From positions 1-38,927 of the forward strand of contig NZ_LBBT01000271.1 of NCBI RefSeq assembly GCF_001006285.1: 38,927 nt of DNA, given 5' to 3'. The notes beneath the pieces were generated by a model. It was not told the origin of the DNA and searched no databases. It saw only the letters and a list, made by a program, of their open reading frames with translations. The DNA comes from Paraclostridium benzoelyticum. Lineage in GTDB: Bacteria; Bacillota; Clostridia; Peptostreptococcales; Peptostreptococcaceae. Every line of letters begins with the position of its first letter. Position 1 is the first letter of the stretch. This document shows positions 8,078 to 16,137 of the stretch, in pieces. Position numbers and translations under genes: made by a program.

Positions 8078-8413
8078 ACTCTTATTTCCTCCTAAATCAT
8101 TTATTTGTTCATCAATAGACTGAATTATATTATTTAACCTATTTCTTTTTTCTAATATCAATTCTTTTTGAAATGATAAAACTTCTTTCTTATTTAAATT
8201 TTTATCATCTAAAATTTTTTTAATTTCATTCAATGGAAAATCCAATTCTTTAAGTATTAAGATTTGATATAATCTTTTTATATCTTGATCGCTATATAGC
8301 CTATAATTCTTTTCAGTTTTTTTACTAGGAATTAAAACTCCAATTTTATCATAATGGTGAAGCATCCTAATACTTACTCCACTTAGTTTCGAAACTTCAT
8401 TTACTTTATACAT
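7652..8413 (-). CDS. MerR-family regulator with TipAS drug-binding domain (TipAL-like)
   Basis: A 253-residue protein, the same length as Streptomyces TipAL. Residues 1-70 are the MerR winged helix (VSKLSGVSIRMLHHYDKIG...), about 75-110 a dimerising coiled coil, and about 125-250 a TipAS-type domain (GECKQKTSSYGENDWKKI, IGKWRNHISENFYDC, KYKLGLAQFLSDGI). TipAS domains bind thiopeptides and other hydrophobic compounds and activate promoters with long spacers; this gene's own promoter has a 19-bp spacer, so autoactivation is likely. An internal ATG at M113, preceded by AGGAGG, could yield a separate 141-residue TipAS-like protein. The ligand is unknown. Confidence 0.9.
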   Translation of the reverse strand: MYKVNEVSKLSGVSIRMLHHYDKIGVLIPSKKTEKNYRLYSDQDIKRLYQILILKELDFPLNEIKKILDDKNLNKKEVLSFQKELILEKRNRLNNIIQSIDEQINDLGGNKSMSKKDFKVFDYEKIKQHEEKYKDETKRKYGDSDAYGECKQKTSSYGENDWKKINDEANKIYEELAQLMDKSPADEEVQIVIGKWRNHISENFYDCTIEIFRGLGIMYVADERFTKNIDKYKLGLAQFLSDGINVYCDKHSN

Positions 8414-8431
8414 ATTTGCCTCCTTAAAAAT

Positions 8432-8462
8432 ATATTAAGGTATTACATAGTGTTAGAGTCAA
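8432..8462 (-). promoter_or_regulatory. MerR-type promoter with 19-bp spacer
   Basis: On the minus strand, TTGACT (8462-8457) and TAATAT (8437-8432) are 19 bases apart. This is the over-long spacing that MerR-family activators correct by twisting DNA, and the spacer begins with CTAACACTATG, resembling tipA/mta-type operators. A CCTTAA/TTAAGG dyad (8422-8440) spans the -10. It serves the TipAL-like gene and points to autoregulation. Confidence 0.65.
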
Positions 8463-8496
8463 TAATAATTTTAACCTATTTTTGTTTTATAAAAAA

Positions 8497-8520
8497 TAGG
8501 ATGTCTAAAAAGACATCCTA
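8497..8520 (-). terminator. Terminator of the antiporter gene
   Basis: A perfect 10-bp stem (TAGGATGTCT at 8497-8506 with its complement at 8511-8520) and AAAA loop, followed on the minus strand by TTTTTTATAAAAC. It lies ten bases after the antiporter stop codon. Confidence 0.9.
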
Positions 8521-8529
8521 ACTTGATTT

Positions 8530-9796
8530 TTATGCAGCTTTTTCTTGCTTTAAGTTCTCTTCATCAAACTCTAATACATCTAACTTTTTAGCTACTAACT
8601 TAGTAGTACTAGCTTGAACTATTAAAGTTATTAGTATTGTCATAAATACTATCGAAGATATTATCTCGTATCCTGGAACTTTCATCGATACAACTATCCC
8701 AGATAATGCAGCTGGTATAACTCCAGTTTCTCTAACCCACATCATAAATAATTTATCGTTTATTTTCCATTTAGCTTTAATATCAAATACTGTACAAATT
8801 AATACTACTAGTGGTCTTGCAATAAACATTAAAACTAATACTACTATCAAAGAAGGTAACCAATATTTAGCTAGTGCTCCTAAATCAACATGTGCACCTA
8901 ATACCACAAATATTGACATACGACATAAAGATGCTACACTCTCTCTAAAGTGATGTTCAGATTGGAAAGATTCCTCAGGAACCCATAATCCAAATAATTT
9001 TTTATTTCCAGCTATAAGTCCAACTATAAATACCGCCATATATCCACTTCCATGTAAATATGTTGCTATTTCATAAGCTAATATAACTTTAAGTATAGAT
9101 ATTATAGGTGCGTATGAATGGAATATTCCCCATTTATTATCACATATAAGAACTGAGAATATATATCCAATAATAATCCCCACTATAACTCCTACAACAA
9201 CTGCTACTAATAGCTCTTTTGCACTTTCTCCGGCTGAAAAGCTTCCTGATGTAACTATCGCAAGAAGTGTGCTTACAATTATAGCTCCTACTGCATCGTT
9301 AAATGCCGACTCACTTACTACTGTTTGCTTTATTTTATCTTTTATAGTAACTTGCTTAAATACTGGTATAAGTGCTGCAGGGTCTGTTGATGCTATTATT
9401 CCTCCTACAAGTAAAGATGTCATTATTGGAAGTCCAAAAATTTTATTAGTAGCAACTCCTACTACTATAGTTGATATTACAAACTCCTAATGTTGCTAAT
9501 AGCCCTACACTAACCTTTACTTTATTTAAAACTTTTAAGTTAACTTCTCGGCCACCTTCATAAAGAATAAATGCTGATCCAAAAGTTAATATAAGATTGT
9601 TTTCTATAGGAAATGAATCTACACTTATTAAGTTTAAAACTGCTGGCCCTATTATGATTCCTGCTATTAAATATAGTATTACATCTGGTAATTTAAGCTT
9701 TTCACTTAATTTACCTAATATGACTCCTATTACAACTATTGCTGAAAATATTATTAATAAATTATTGGTAGCAATAGCTTCTACTGTATTTTCCAT
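8530..9796 (-). pseudogene. CPA1-family cation/proton antiporter, broken by a one-base frameshift
   Basis: Two consecutive reading frames make one antiporter. The N-terminal part reads from ATG 9796 (GGAGG eight bases upstream) through KLPDVILYLIAGIIIGPAVL and FGSAFILYEGGREVNLKVL; the rest resumes at about 9480 with ISTIVVGVATNK, then GGIIASTDPAALIPVF and VVSESAFNDAVGA, the ion-site region, and ends at 8530. Removing one A from the AAA at 9481-9483 restores an uninterrupted protein of about 421 residues with some 12 membrane segments. As written, the first frame stops at about 9446. Such proteins exchange Na+ or K+ for H+. The downstream frame has no internal ribosome binding site that I can see. 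It may be a true lesion or a sequencing error. Confidence 0.85.
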
Positions 9797-9961
9797 ATAT
9801 ATAACCTCCATCTATAATATAAATTAATTTATCTTATCAATTCCAAGTATTATTTTACTATTGCTTTTATCATAAGTAAAATTAATATTATAAGTGGTTA
9901 TTATTCATATTTTTAATGATTGTTTAAAACTTTCTATTGAATATATTTTCCTTAAACGCAA

Positions 9962-10003
9962 AAAACTGATAGTAATCCTTTAATAAGTATTACTATCAGT
10001 TTT
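9962..10003 (-). terminator. Terminator after the CoA-disulfide reductase-like gene
   Basis: A perfect 15-bp stem (9962-9976 with 9989-10003) around a 12-base loop. On the minus strand the second arm ends in TTTTTGCG. It follows the stop at 10013. The rest of the gap up to 9796 is AT-rich and holds nothing else that I can name. Confidence 0.85.
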
Positions 10004-10012
10004 ATATTTTAA

Positions 10013-11347
10013 TTATTTAGATACATTACCTGCTACATTAAGTATATCCCATGTTCTTGCAAATGGTGGTGCATAACATAAATCTAGCATACCTAATTGG
10101 CTAGTTGTTAATTTTCCAAATATAGATGCAGCTATTACATTACATCTTTGAACAGCATCTTTATATCCTGCAACTTGTCCTCCTAATATAACTTTTGTAT
10201 CAGCATCATATACAAGCTTTACATACATTTTATTTCTTCCTGGATAATAATTAGTTTGGTTAAAGTCTGATATAAACTTAGATTTAACCTTTATTCCTAA
10301 CTTTTCTGCTTGTACTTCTGTTAATCCTGTACATGCAGCTTCCATATCCATAATTTTTATACAACTAGACCCTAAAGACCCTTGGAAACTATTATTAGCG
10401 CCAGCTAAATTTTCTCCAACTATTCTTCCTAATTTATTAGCACCTGTTGCAAGTGGAACATATGAATCTTTACCTGTTACTATATTTTTTATAGTTGCAC
10501 AGTCACCCGCTGCATATATGTCTTCTACTGAAGTTTTTCCAAACTCATCAACAATAATTGCTCCATTTGGTAGCATGCTAACTTTACTATCTTTTAAAAA
10601 GGCTGTGTTCGGTCTTACTCCAGTTGCTATTATAACTAAATCTGCATCATATTCACCTTTATTTGTTATAACCTTTTTAACTTTTTCTTCTCCAACTAAC
10701 TCACTAACTATTTCCTGTAATCTTAAATCAACATTATGATTTTTAATTTCTTCTTCTAATATATCAGTAAGTTCTTTGTCAAATACTTGAGGTAAAATTC
10801 TATCTTCTAGCTGGAATACCGTTACTTCTTTCCCTAATTTTTTAGCTGCTTCAACTGCTTCAAGACCTATAAATCCTGCACCAATTATAGCAACTTTTTT
10901 TATTTCATCTCTATTCATTAGTTCTTTAACTTTTATACCATCATCTAAACTCTTTAATGTTGACACATTTTCAAGTTTAACATTTTTTATAGGAGGTATT
11001 ATGCTACTAGCCCCTGTTGCTATCATTAATTTATCATATGAATCTTCAAATATTTCTCCATTTTTTACATCTTGAACTTTTAATTTTTTTGAATCAGTAT
11101 CAATTGAAGTTACTTCATGGAATATTTTTAAGTCTATTCCACTTTCAACAAACTTTTCAGGCGCTCTTGCTATCATATTTTGAGGATCATCGAAGAAGCC
11201 ACCAACAAAATATGGAAGTCCACATGCTCCAAATGATACAACATCTGTTTTTTCATATACAACTACTTCATAATCAGGTTTCATTCTTTTTAATTTTGCA
11301 GCAGCACTCATTCCAGCTGCTACTCCACCAATAATTACAACTCTCAT
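10013..11347 (-). CDS. CoA-disulfide reductase / NADH oxidase-like flavoenzyme
   Basis: A 444-residue FAD enzyme of the pyridine nucleotide-disulfide oxidoreductase family. FAD-binding GGVAAGMSAA is at residues 7-16, the single active-site cysteine C42 lies in SFGACGLPYF, the NAD(P)H-binding IGAGFIGLEAVEAAKKLG near 155, the second FAD motif IYAAGDCA near 278, and the C-terminal CYAPPF near 426 carries the tyrosine that CoA-disulfide reductases use. There is no C-terminal rhodanese domain. It may reduce CoA disulfide, polysulfide or O2; sequence alone does not decide. The gene stands alone, with its own terminator, so it probably serves thiol or oxygen defence independently. Confidence 0.88.
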   Translation of the reverse strand: MRVVIIGGVAAGMSAAAKLKRMKPDYEVVVYEKTDVVSFGACGLPYFVGGFFDDPQNMIARAPEKFVESGIDLKIFHEVTSIDTDSKKLKVQDVKNGEIFEDSYDKLMIATGASSIIPPIKNVKLENVSTLKSLDDGIKVKELMNRDEIKKVAIIGAGFIGLEAVEAAKKLGKEVTVFQLEDRILPQVFDKELTDILEEEIKNHNVDLRLQEIVSELVGEEKVKKVITNKGEYDADLVIIATGVRPNTAFLKDSKVSMLPNGAIIVDEFGKTSVEDIYAAGDCATIKNIVTGKDSYVPLATGANKLGRIVGENLAGANNSFQGSLGSSCIKIMDMEAACTGLTEVQAEKLGIKVKSKFISDFNQTNYYPGRNKMYVKLVYDADTKVILGGQVAGYKDAVQRCNVIAASIFGKLTTSQLGMLDLCYAPPFARTWDILNVAGNVSK

Positions 11348-11504
11348 CTCTTTTCTCCTTAAAAAATAATGTATTTTAAATAAATTTCTTAATTTCTTGT
11401 GTCTAGTTTTAAATTATAATATAGCAGTTACCCATTATTTATGATATATTAACACATTTCAATCATTTTTTCTACTTTTTTGAATTTTAAAATTTCACAA
11501 AAAA

Positions 11505-11529
11505 AGATACCCAGTTAAATTGGGTATCT
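11505..11529 (-). terminator. Terminator of the obg-yhbY unit
   Basis: A perfect 9-bp stem (AGATACCCA at 11505-11513 with TGGGTATCT at 11521-11529), seven-base loop, then TTTTTTTGTG on the minus strand. It follows the yhbY stop by seven bases. Confidence 0.88.
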
Positions 11530-11535
11530 CATAAA

Positions 11536-11904
11536 TTATCTTCTAGATTTTTTAGTTGGTCTTCCTTTTTTAGACACTGTATTATCAACTTTTTTAGCTT
11601 TCGCTTGCTCGTGTCCTGGGAATATTATCTTTGGATCTTCTTCATTTCTTTTATATATAGTAAACTTAAATCCTATAGCTTGAACAAATTCTGCTCTTAT
11701 AGCTTCGCATATAGCATTTGCAGTTTCTTTAGCATCTAATCCAGCATTTTCTAATATAGAAACTTTAACTATTTCTCTAGCTTTTAACATATCTTCTAAT
11801 TGATCTAAAAAGCTTTCTGTAACTCCTTCTTTACCTATTTGAGTTATAGGTTTTAAAGTGTTAGCAACAGATCTTAAGTATGCTCTTTGCTTACCTTTTA
11901 ACAT
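11536..11904 (-). CDS. yhbY: CRM-domain RNA-binding protein YhbY
   Basis: A 122-residue protein whose first 95 residues are a CRM domain: LKGKQRAYLRSVANTLKPI at the N-terminus, the GKEGVTESFLDQLEDMLKAREIVKV core and the AEFVQAIGFKFTIYKRN strand. YhbY associates with pre-50S ribosomal particles. The C-terminal 27 residues are a lysine/arginine-rich tail (KKGRPTKKSRR) that would add affinity for rRNA. It lies 30 bases after obg with its own AGAGGTGG site. Pairing with Obg, a 50S assembly GTPase, fits a shared job in large-subunit maturation. Confidence 0.93.
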   Translation of the reverse strand: MLKGKQRAYLRSVANTLKPITQIGKEGVTESFLDQLEDMLKAREIVKVSILENAGLDAKETANAICEAIRAEFVQAIGFKFTIYKRNEEDPKIIFPGHEQAKAKKVDNTVSKKGRPTKKSRR

Positions 11905-11934
11905 GTGTCCACCTCTTTACGTCTTTAATTAGTT

Positions 11935-13212
11935 TTAATTATAGAATTCGAATTCTATATCGTATATCTTAACAGTATCTCCATCTTCTATGCCCATTTC
12001 TCTTAGTTTATCAAATACACCTTGAGATTCCATAGATTTTTGGAAGAACTGAACAGATTCCATATCTTCAAAGTTAACAGAGTACATTATTCTTCTTAAA
12101 GCTTTACCTGTAACAACATATACTCCATCTTCTATTTCAACTTCTAGTCCATCTTCAGTTTCTTCAACTAATTCTGGTCTATACATTTCTTCTTCAGTTA
12201 CTAACTCAACGTCTTCAACTTCGTTTAATAATTGAGCAACATAAGCTATAACATCATCAATTCCTTGTCTTGTTGCTGCAGACATTTTGAATACTTTGTA
12301 TCCTCTTGACTCTAATTCATTCTTAAAGTTTTCAAAGTTACTTTCATCTTCCATTATGTCTATTTTGTTAGCAACAACAACTTGAGGTCTAGTAGATAAC
12401 TTTTCATTATATAACTTTAACTCATCATTTATTTTATCAAAATCTTCTAAAGCATCTCTGCCTTCTATTCCTGATATATCGACTATATGGATTAATACCT
12501 TAGTTCTTTCAACGTGTCTTAAGAAATCATGACCTAATCCTATACCTTCTGCAGCACCTTCTATAAGTCCTGGTATATCAGCAAGTACAAAACTTTCGCC
12601 AAACTTAGTTTGTACAACTCCTAAATTTGGTGTTAAAGTTGTGAAATGATAGTTAGCTATTTTTGGTTTAGCTTTAGTTACTACTGATAAGAATGTTGAT
12701 TTACCTACATTTGGGAAGCCTAATAAACCAACATCAGCTATCATTTTTAACTCTAATATTATCCACTTTTCTTCTCCATCAGTTCCTGATTTAGCAAAAG
12801 CAGGAGCCTGTCTTATTGCATTGGCGAAGTGTTGATTTCCTCTTCCACCTCTTCCACCTTTTGCAACTACTGCTTCATCGCCTTCTTCTTTTAAGTCAGC
12901 TATTATAAGACCTGTTGCTTCGTCTCTTATTATTGTTCCTGGAGGAACTAATAAAACTAAATCTTCACCGTTTTTACCAGCTTGTCTTTTTTTAGTTCCA
13001 TCTCCACCAGCTTGTGCAGAATACTTAGTTTGATATTTAAAATCCATTAATGTTCTTAATCCTGAATCAACTTTAAATATTATACTAGCTCCACGACCTC
13101 CGTCTCCTCCGTCTGGTCCTCCTGCTGGAACGTATTTTTCTTTTCTAAAAGATACTGATCCGTTACCACCGTTTCCAGCTTTTACAAATATCCTAGCCTT
13201 ATCTATAAACAT
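11935..13212 (-). CDS. obg: GTPase Obg/CgtA
   Basis: A 425-residue essential GTPase of 50S assembly and stress response. The glycine-rich Obg fold (residues 1-158) has repeated GGxGG motifs such as GGPDGGDGGRGA. The G domain follows: G1 GFPNVGKST (165-173), G2 in YHFTTLTP, G3 DIPG and G4 NKID. The C-terminal OCT domain is at about 345-425. The start is backed by GAAGGTG. It is separated from rpmA by a terminator and a repeat-like segment, so it is probably transcribed partly from its own promoter rather than only from the rplU promoter. Confidence 0.97.
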   Translation of the reverse strand: MFIDKARIFVKAGNGGNGSVSFRKEKYVPAGGPDGGDGGRGASIIFKVDSGLRTLMDFKYQTKYSAQAGGDGTKKRQAGKNGEDLVLLVPPGTIIRDEATGLIIADLKEEGDEAVVAKGGRGGRGNQHFANAIRQAPAFAKSGTDGEEKWIILELKMIADVGLLGFPNVGKSTFLSVVTKAKPKIANYHFTTLTPNLGVVQTKFGESFVLADIPGLIEGAAEGIGLGHDFLRHVERTKVLIHIVDISGIEGRDALEDFDKINDELKLYNEKLSTRPQVVVANKIDIMEDESNFENFKNELESRGYKVFKMSAATRQGIDDVIAYVAQLLNEVEDVELVTEEEMYRPELVEETEDGLEVEIEDGVYVVTGKALRRIMYSVNFEDMESVQFFQKSMESQGVFDKLREMGIEDGDTVKIYDIEFEFYN

Positions 13213-13299
13213 ATTAATTCACCTTCTTTTTTAAAGCTTTTTTATTTATATTTGCCACAATCTATAATATAAATTCTCTCCGAGCTATTTTAATCATTA

Positions 13300-13365
13300 T
13301 ATTTTAAAAATTCGCTTCGCTCATGTCGCCAACGACTTTGTCCGTTGCTCAAAAGTCTTTTTTAC
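13300..13365. repeat. GC-richer intergenic segment, possible dispersed repeat
   Basis: A short stretch between obg and rpmA (about 13310-13357) has clearly higher GC than the surrounding AT-rich sequence. It contains TTCGCTTCGCTC and a 7-bp stem with one bulged base around a TTT loop (CAACGAC ... GTCCGTTG, about 13330-13347). Read on the minus strand it gives a short ORF-like tail (ATDKVVGDMSEANF then stop) that lacks an SD and start in frame. It looks like a non-coding repeat unit. The remainder of the 262-base gap is featureless apart from the rpmA terminator. Confidence 0.4.
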
Positions 13366-13437
13366 TTTTTATAAATCAATTTAAATTAGCTCTATAATTT
13401 ATAAAAAACTTTAATTTAATATAGTTTCTTAGTAAGT

Positions 13438-13467
13438 AAAAAAGGAGTGTATGAACACTCCTTTTTT
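13438..13467. terminator. Terminator after rpmA
   Basis: A hairpin with a 13-bp stem (six A, then GGAGTGT, pairing with ACACTCC and six T) and a four-base loop ATGA, seven bases after the rpmA stop. On the minus strand the stem ends in a run of T. It separates the rplU-prp-rpmA operon from obg. Confidence 0.9.
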
Positions 13468-13474
13468 TAGCGTA

Positions 13475-13759
13475 TTACTCAGCAACTGGGTATACACTTA
13501 CTTTTTTTCTTTTCTTGTCTTTTCTTTCGAATTTAACAGCACCGTCAACTAATGCGAATAAAGTGTCATCTCCACCTTTACCTACGTTAGTTCCTGGATG
13601 TATCTTAGTTCCTCTTTGTCTAACTATTATACTTCCAGCAGTTACAACTTGTCCATCGAATCTCTTAACACCTAATCTTTTAGAAACAGAATCTCTACCG
13701 TTCTTAGAAGATCCTACCCCTTTCTTAGATGCAAGTAATTGTAAGTTCATTTTTAACAT
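13475..13759 (-). CDS. rpmA: 50S ribosomal protein L27, with cleavable N-terminal leader
   Basis: A 94-residue L27. The N-terminus [17 protein letters not shown] carries the extension found in Firmicutes that must be removed by the protease Prp before L27 can reach the peptidyl-transferase centre; cleavage is expected just before the ASKKG segment. The L27 core is plain: [44 protein letters not shown]. Staphylococcal leaders have phenylalanines at the cleavage site where this one has two leucines, a mild variation. AGGAGG stands ahead of the ATG. Third gene of the rplU-prp-rpmA operon. Confidence 0.97.
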   Translation of the reverse strand: MLKMNLQLLASKKGVGSSKNGRDSVSKRLGVKRFDGQVVTAGSIIVRQRGTKIHPGTNVGKGGDDTLFALVDGAVKFERKDKKRKKVSVYPVAE

Positions 13760-13773
13760 TCTGGAGTCACCTC

Positions 13774-14091
13774 CTACTTTTTTAGAATTTTTATATTTTT
13801 TGGGTATTCCCTTTTAATTTCACTAATAGCTAATTGAAAATGTTGCAGTAACAATTGAGCTTTGTCTAGATATTCATCTTTAACAATGCATTCAATGTGA
13901 CCTTCTTGGCCTACAACTTTATCAAATTCAATTTTTTGCAATGTACTTAAAGAATTTATAACTGATAATGCGTTGGATGTGACCGCAGCACATACAATAT
14001 CAGAACCAAGTTCTGCATAGTCAGCATGTCCATTAAGACAAAAACCTTTAAGCATGAAATCGTCGTTTTGATAATATTTAACTTTTATCAT
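13774..14091 (-). CDS. prp: Ribosomal-processing cysteine protease Prp
   Basis: A 105-residue protease that trims the L27 leader. The catalytic pair H22 ([16 protein letters not shown]) and C34 is at the positions known for the Staphylococcus aureus enzyme. It is sandwiched between rplU and rpmA as in other Firmicutes, which makes the identification firm. There is no clear Shine-Dalgarno ahead of its ATG (AATTGTAATTGCC), and the start is 11 bases past the rplU stop, so translation is likely coupled to rplU. The product would then stay low relative to the ribosomal proteins. Confidence 0.95.
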   Translation of the reverse strand: MIKVKYYQNDDFMLKGFCLNGHADYAELGSDIVCAAVTSNALSVINSLSTLQKIEFDKVVGQEGHIECIVKDEYLDKAQLLLQHFQLAISEIKREYPKNIKILKK

Positions 14092-14102
14092 GGCAATTAC
14101 AA

Positions 14103-14414
14103 TTAAGCGTTTATTTTTTCAACTACTAACTTAGTGTAAGCTTGACGATGTCCGTTCTTTCTTCTGTAGTCTTTTTTAGCTTTATATTTGAAAACTATAA
14201 CTTTCTTAGCTTTACCTTGCTCTACAACTTTAGCAGTTACAGATGCACCATCAACAGTTGGAGCTCCAACTACTAAGTTTCCATCTTTAGAACAAGCTAA
14301 TACTTCGTTTAAAGTAACTACATCACCTTCGTTAGCGTTTAACTTCTCTACGAAGATTACATCACCTTCAGCAACTTTGTATTGCTTTCCTCCAGTTTTA
14401 ACTATAGCGTACAT
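14103..14414 (-). CDS. rplU: 50S ribosomal protein L21
   Basis: A 103-residue L21. The N-terminal [17 protein letters not shown] and the C-terminal [19 protein letters not shown] are diagnostic. First gene of rplU-prp-rpmA, with GAGGAGG ahead of the ATG. A structured leader and a consensus promoter precede it, so ribosomal-protein feedback is probable. Confidence 0.98.
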   Translation of the reverse strand: MYAIVKTGGKQYKVAEGDVIFVEKLNANEGDVVTLNEVLACSKDGNLVVGAPTVDGASVTAKVVEQGKAKKVIVFKYKAKKDYRRKNGHRQAYTKLVVEKINA

Positions 14415-14495
14415 AAATACACCTCCTCGGTCTCAAACTCGCCAATACAAGGTACTCATAAGAGATTTACAAACCTTTATTGAGCGGCACTACAT
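14415..14495 (-). ncRNA. L21 leader RNA
   Basis: The 80 bases between the promoter and rplU read, on the minus strand, CCGCTCAATAAAGGTTTG, then CTTATGAGTACCTTG, TATTGGCGAGTTTGAGACC and the GGAGG site. This matches my recollection of the Firmicutes L21 leader, a cis element thought to let L21 repress its own operon. The pattern is recognised by eye; a covariance search was not run. Confidence 0.7.
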
Positions 14496-14501
14496 TTATA
14501 A

Positions 14502-14530
14502 ATAATACTATAATTTATATAAACTGTCAA
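14502..14530 (-). promoter_or_regulatory. rplU operon promoter
   Basis: On the minus strand TTGACA (14530-14525) and TATTAT (14507-14502) are exactly 17 bases apart, the sigma-A consensus. Transcription would begin near 14495. The -35 box ends next to the stop codon of the RNase G gene (14531), so rng readthrough and this promoter both feed the operon. Confidence 0.8.
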
Positions 14531-15928
14531 CTAACTATTAAAAATAATATTCATATTTTCATGTTGAATTTCAGCTTTTTTATCTATATCTATTTTTACA
14601 TTGTATTTCTTGCTTATGCTATCAATTTTATATTTATAATTTTGGTTTATTTTATCTGAAACATAAGGATTTAACTCTATTTTAACTTGTCTATACGAAG
14701 TATGTTCTTTTGTTCGCATTACTTCCTTTTCTATTTCGTCTAAAATTCTATTAATTGACTTTATACTTTCTCCAGTTTTACATACAAAACATTCACTAAG
14801 ATAGTAATTATCTATAGAATCTTTTTCTCTTCTCCTAGCAATTTCAACTAACCCAAGTTTTGTCATCCCCATAACATTTGTTTTTCTTCTATCTTTATCT
14901 GTTTCATTGCTTAAAACTTCTAATAGATTTTTTTTATATTCATTTTTTTGCATATCTATAAAATCTACAACTATTATACCTGCTATGTCCCTAATCCTTA
15001 AAAGTTTAGAAATTTCTATAGCTGCCTCTAAATTAGTTTTATATATTGTTTCTTCTAAATTAGAGTTTCCAGTAAATTTTCCTGTATTGACATCTATTAC
15101 TGTTAGAGCTTCAGTCTTATCTATTATTAAGTATCCACCACTCTTTAACCATACTTTTCTATTTAAGTATTTATCTATCTGTGATTGAACTGAATGTAGG
15201 TCAAATACATCCTTATTGTTTTCTAATAATAATTTATCTTTATAATTTTTATCTATACGACCTAATATATTTTTTAGTTCTTCGTACTTCTCATTATTAT
15301 TTACAATAATTTTTAAAACATTATCATTAACATTGTCTTTTATATATTTAGATGCAAAATCAAGGTCCTTGTATAAAAGTTTAGGTCCTATGCCTAACTT
15401 ATATTCTTTTAAAACACTGTTGTATTTTTCTTTTAAATCAAATATATCTTGTTCAATTTCTTCTTTTGAACATCCAACCGCTTCAGTTCTTATAATCCCT
15501 GTAAACTCTTCATCAACGCCTTGAACTATCTTTTTTAATCTAAATCTTTCTTTTTCTAATTTTATTTTATTTGATATAGTAAGCCTATCATTTGAGGGTA
15601 TATAAACTAAGTATCTTCCTGCAAAACTTATTTCAGTATTAAGTTTTGCACCTTTTGTCCCTATAGCTTCTTTATTTACTTGAACCAAAATATCTTGTCC
15701 ACATTTGACCTCTTCATTTTTCTTCATGCTTAAATATGCAAGCTTGTCACTTCCAATATCAACAAAATAAGCTTCTATACCTTTTAATGCCTTTTTTACA
15801 ACACCTCTATAAATATTAGAAACATTCTTACTTGAACCACTCTCTATAAAAAGTTCACTTAACTTTCCATCTTCTAACACAGCTACCTTTTGAGAATTAA
15901 CCAATGACTCTATAACAATATTTTTCAA
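14531..15928 (-). CDS. rng: Ribonuclease G/E
   Basis: A 465-residue endoribonuclease that processes rRNA and mRNA. The S1 domain occupies roughly residues 35-120 (NIYRGVVKKALKGIEAYFVDIG). The catalytic metal-binding region shows VIDVNTGKFTG and VVDFIDM, whose aspartates match the catalytic pair of E. coli RNase E, and the zinc-link CxxC is FVCKTG with its paired SECF cysteine. Its length fits the short RNase G form without the E. coli RNase E scaffold tail. The start is TTG at 15928 with GGAAGTGAG upstream. Its position just before rplU is common in Clostridia. Confidence 0.93.
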   Translation of the reverse strand: MKNIVIESLVNSQKVAVLEDGKLSELFIESGSSKNVSNIYRGVVKKALKGIEAYFVDIGSDKLAYLSMKKNEEVKCGQDILVQVNKEAIGTKGAKLNTEISFAGRYLVYIPSNDRLTISNKIKLEKERFRLKKIVQGVDEEFTGIIRTEAVGCSKEEIEQDIFDLKEKYNSVLKEYKLGIGPKLLYKDLDFASKYIKDNVNDNVLKIIVNNNEKYEELKNILGRIDKNYKDKLLLENNKDVFDLHSVQSQIDKYLNRKVWLKSGGYLIIDKTEALTVIDVNTGKFTGNSNLEETIYKTNLEAAIEISKLLRIRDIAGIIVVDFIDMQKNEYKKNLLEVLSNETDKDRRKTNVMGMTKLGLVEIARRREKDSIDNYYLSECFVCKTGESIKSINRILDEIEKEVMRTKEHTSYRQVKIELNPYVSDKINQNYKYKIDSISKKYNVKIDIDKKAEIQHENMNIIFNS

Positions 15929-15989
15929 AAGCTCACTTCCTATCCTTTCCTTAATTCACCTTCATCGAATATCCATAATCTTTTCTTAT

Positions 15990-16107
15990 ATCTATTTTAA
16001 TAAAATGCGAAGATTGTGATATGTGTGTTTGTGTAACACTTTACATGCAACGCACGTCGTGTGAAGGAGACATATATAGCACAATCGAGCACCCCACTCT
16101 CGATATC
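15990..16107. repeat. GC-richer structured segment between rng and the radical SAM unit
   Basis: This gap contains a local rise in GC with repeated GTGT/ACAC strings (TGTGTGTTTGTGTAACAC), a CGCAC-GTC-GTGTG hairpin near 16050 and a 6-bp ATCGAG/CTCGAT stem (16084-16089 with 16099-16104). On the minus strand one frame is open through most of it, giving an ORF-like string ending in ITIFAFY, but it has no start codon with a ribosome binding site. I read it as a non-coding repeat or structured 5' region of rng, not a gene. Confidence 0.4.
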
Positions 16108-16137
16108 AGAAAAGAGGTGGATATCCACCTCTTTTCT
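16108..16137. terminator. Terminator at the end of the DUF2344 gene
   Basis: A perfect 30-base palindrome, 16108-16122 with 16123-16137, rich in AGAAAAGAGGTGG. It overlaps the stop codon of the DUF2344 gene, so the hairpin forms only after the ribosome leaves. No long T-run follows, but the arm itself ends in TTTTCT. Confidence 0.65.
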
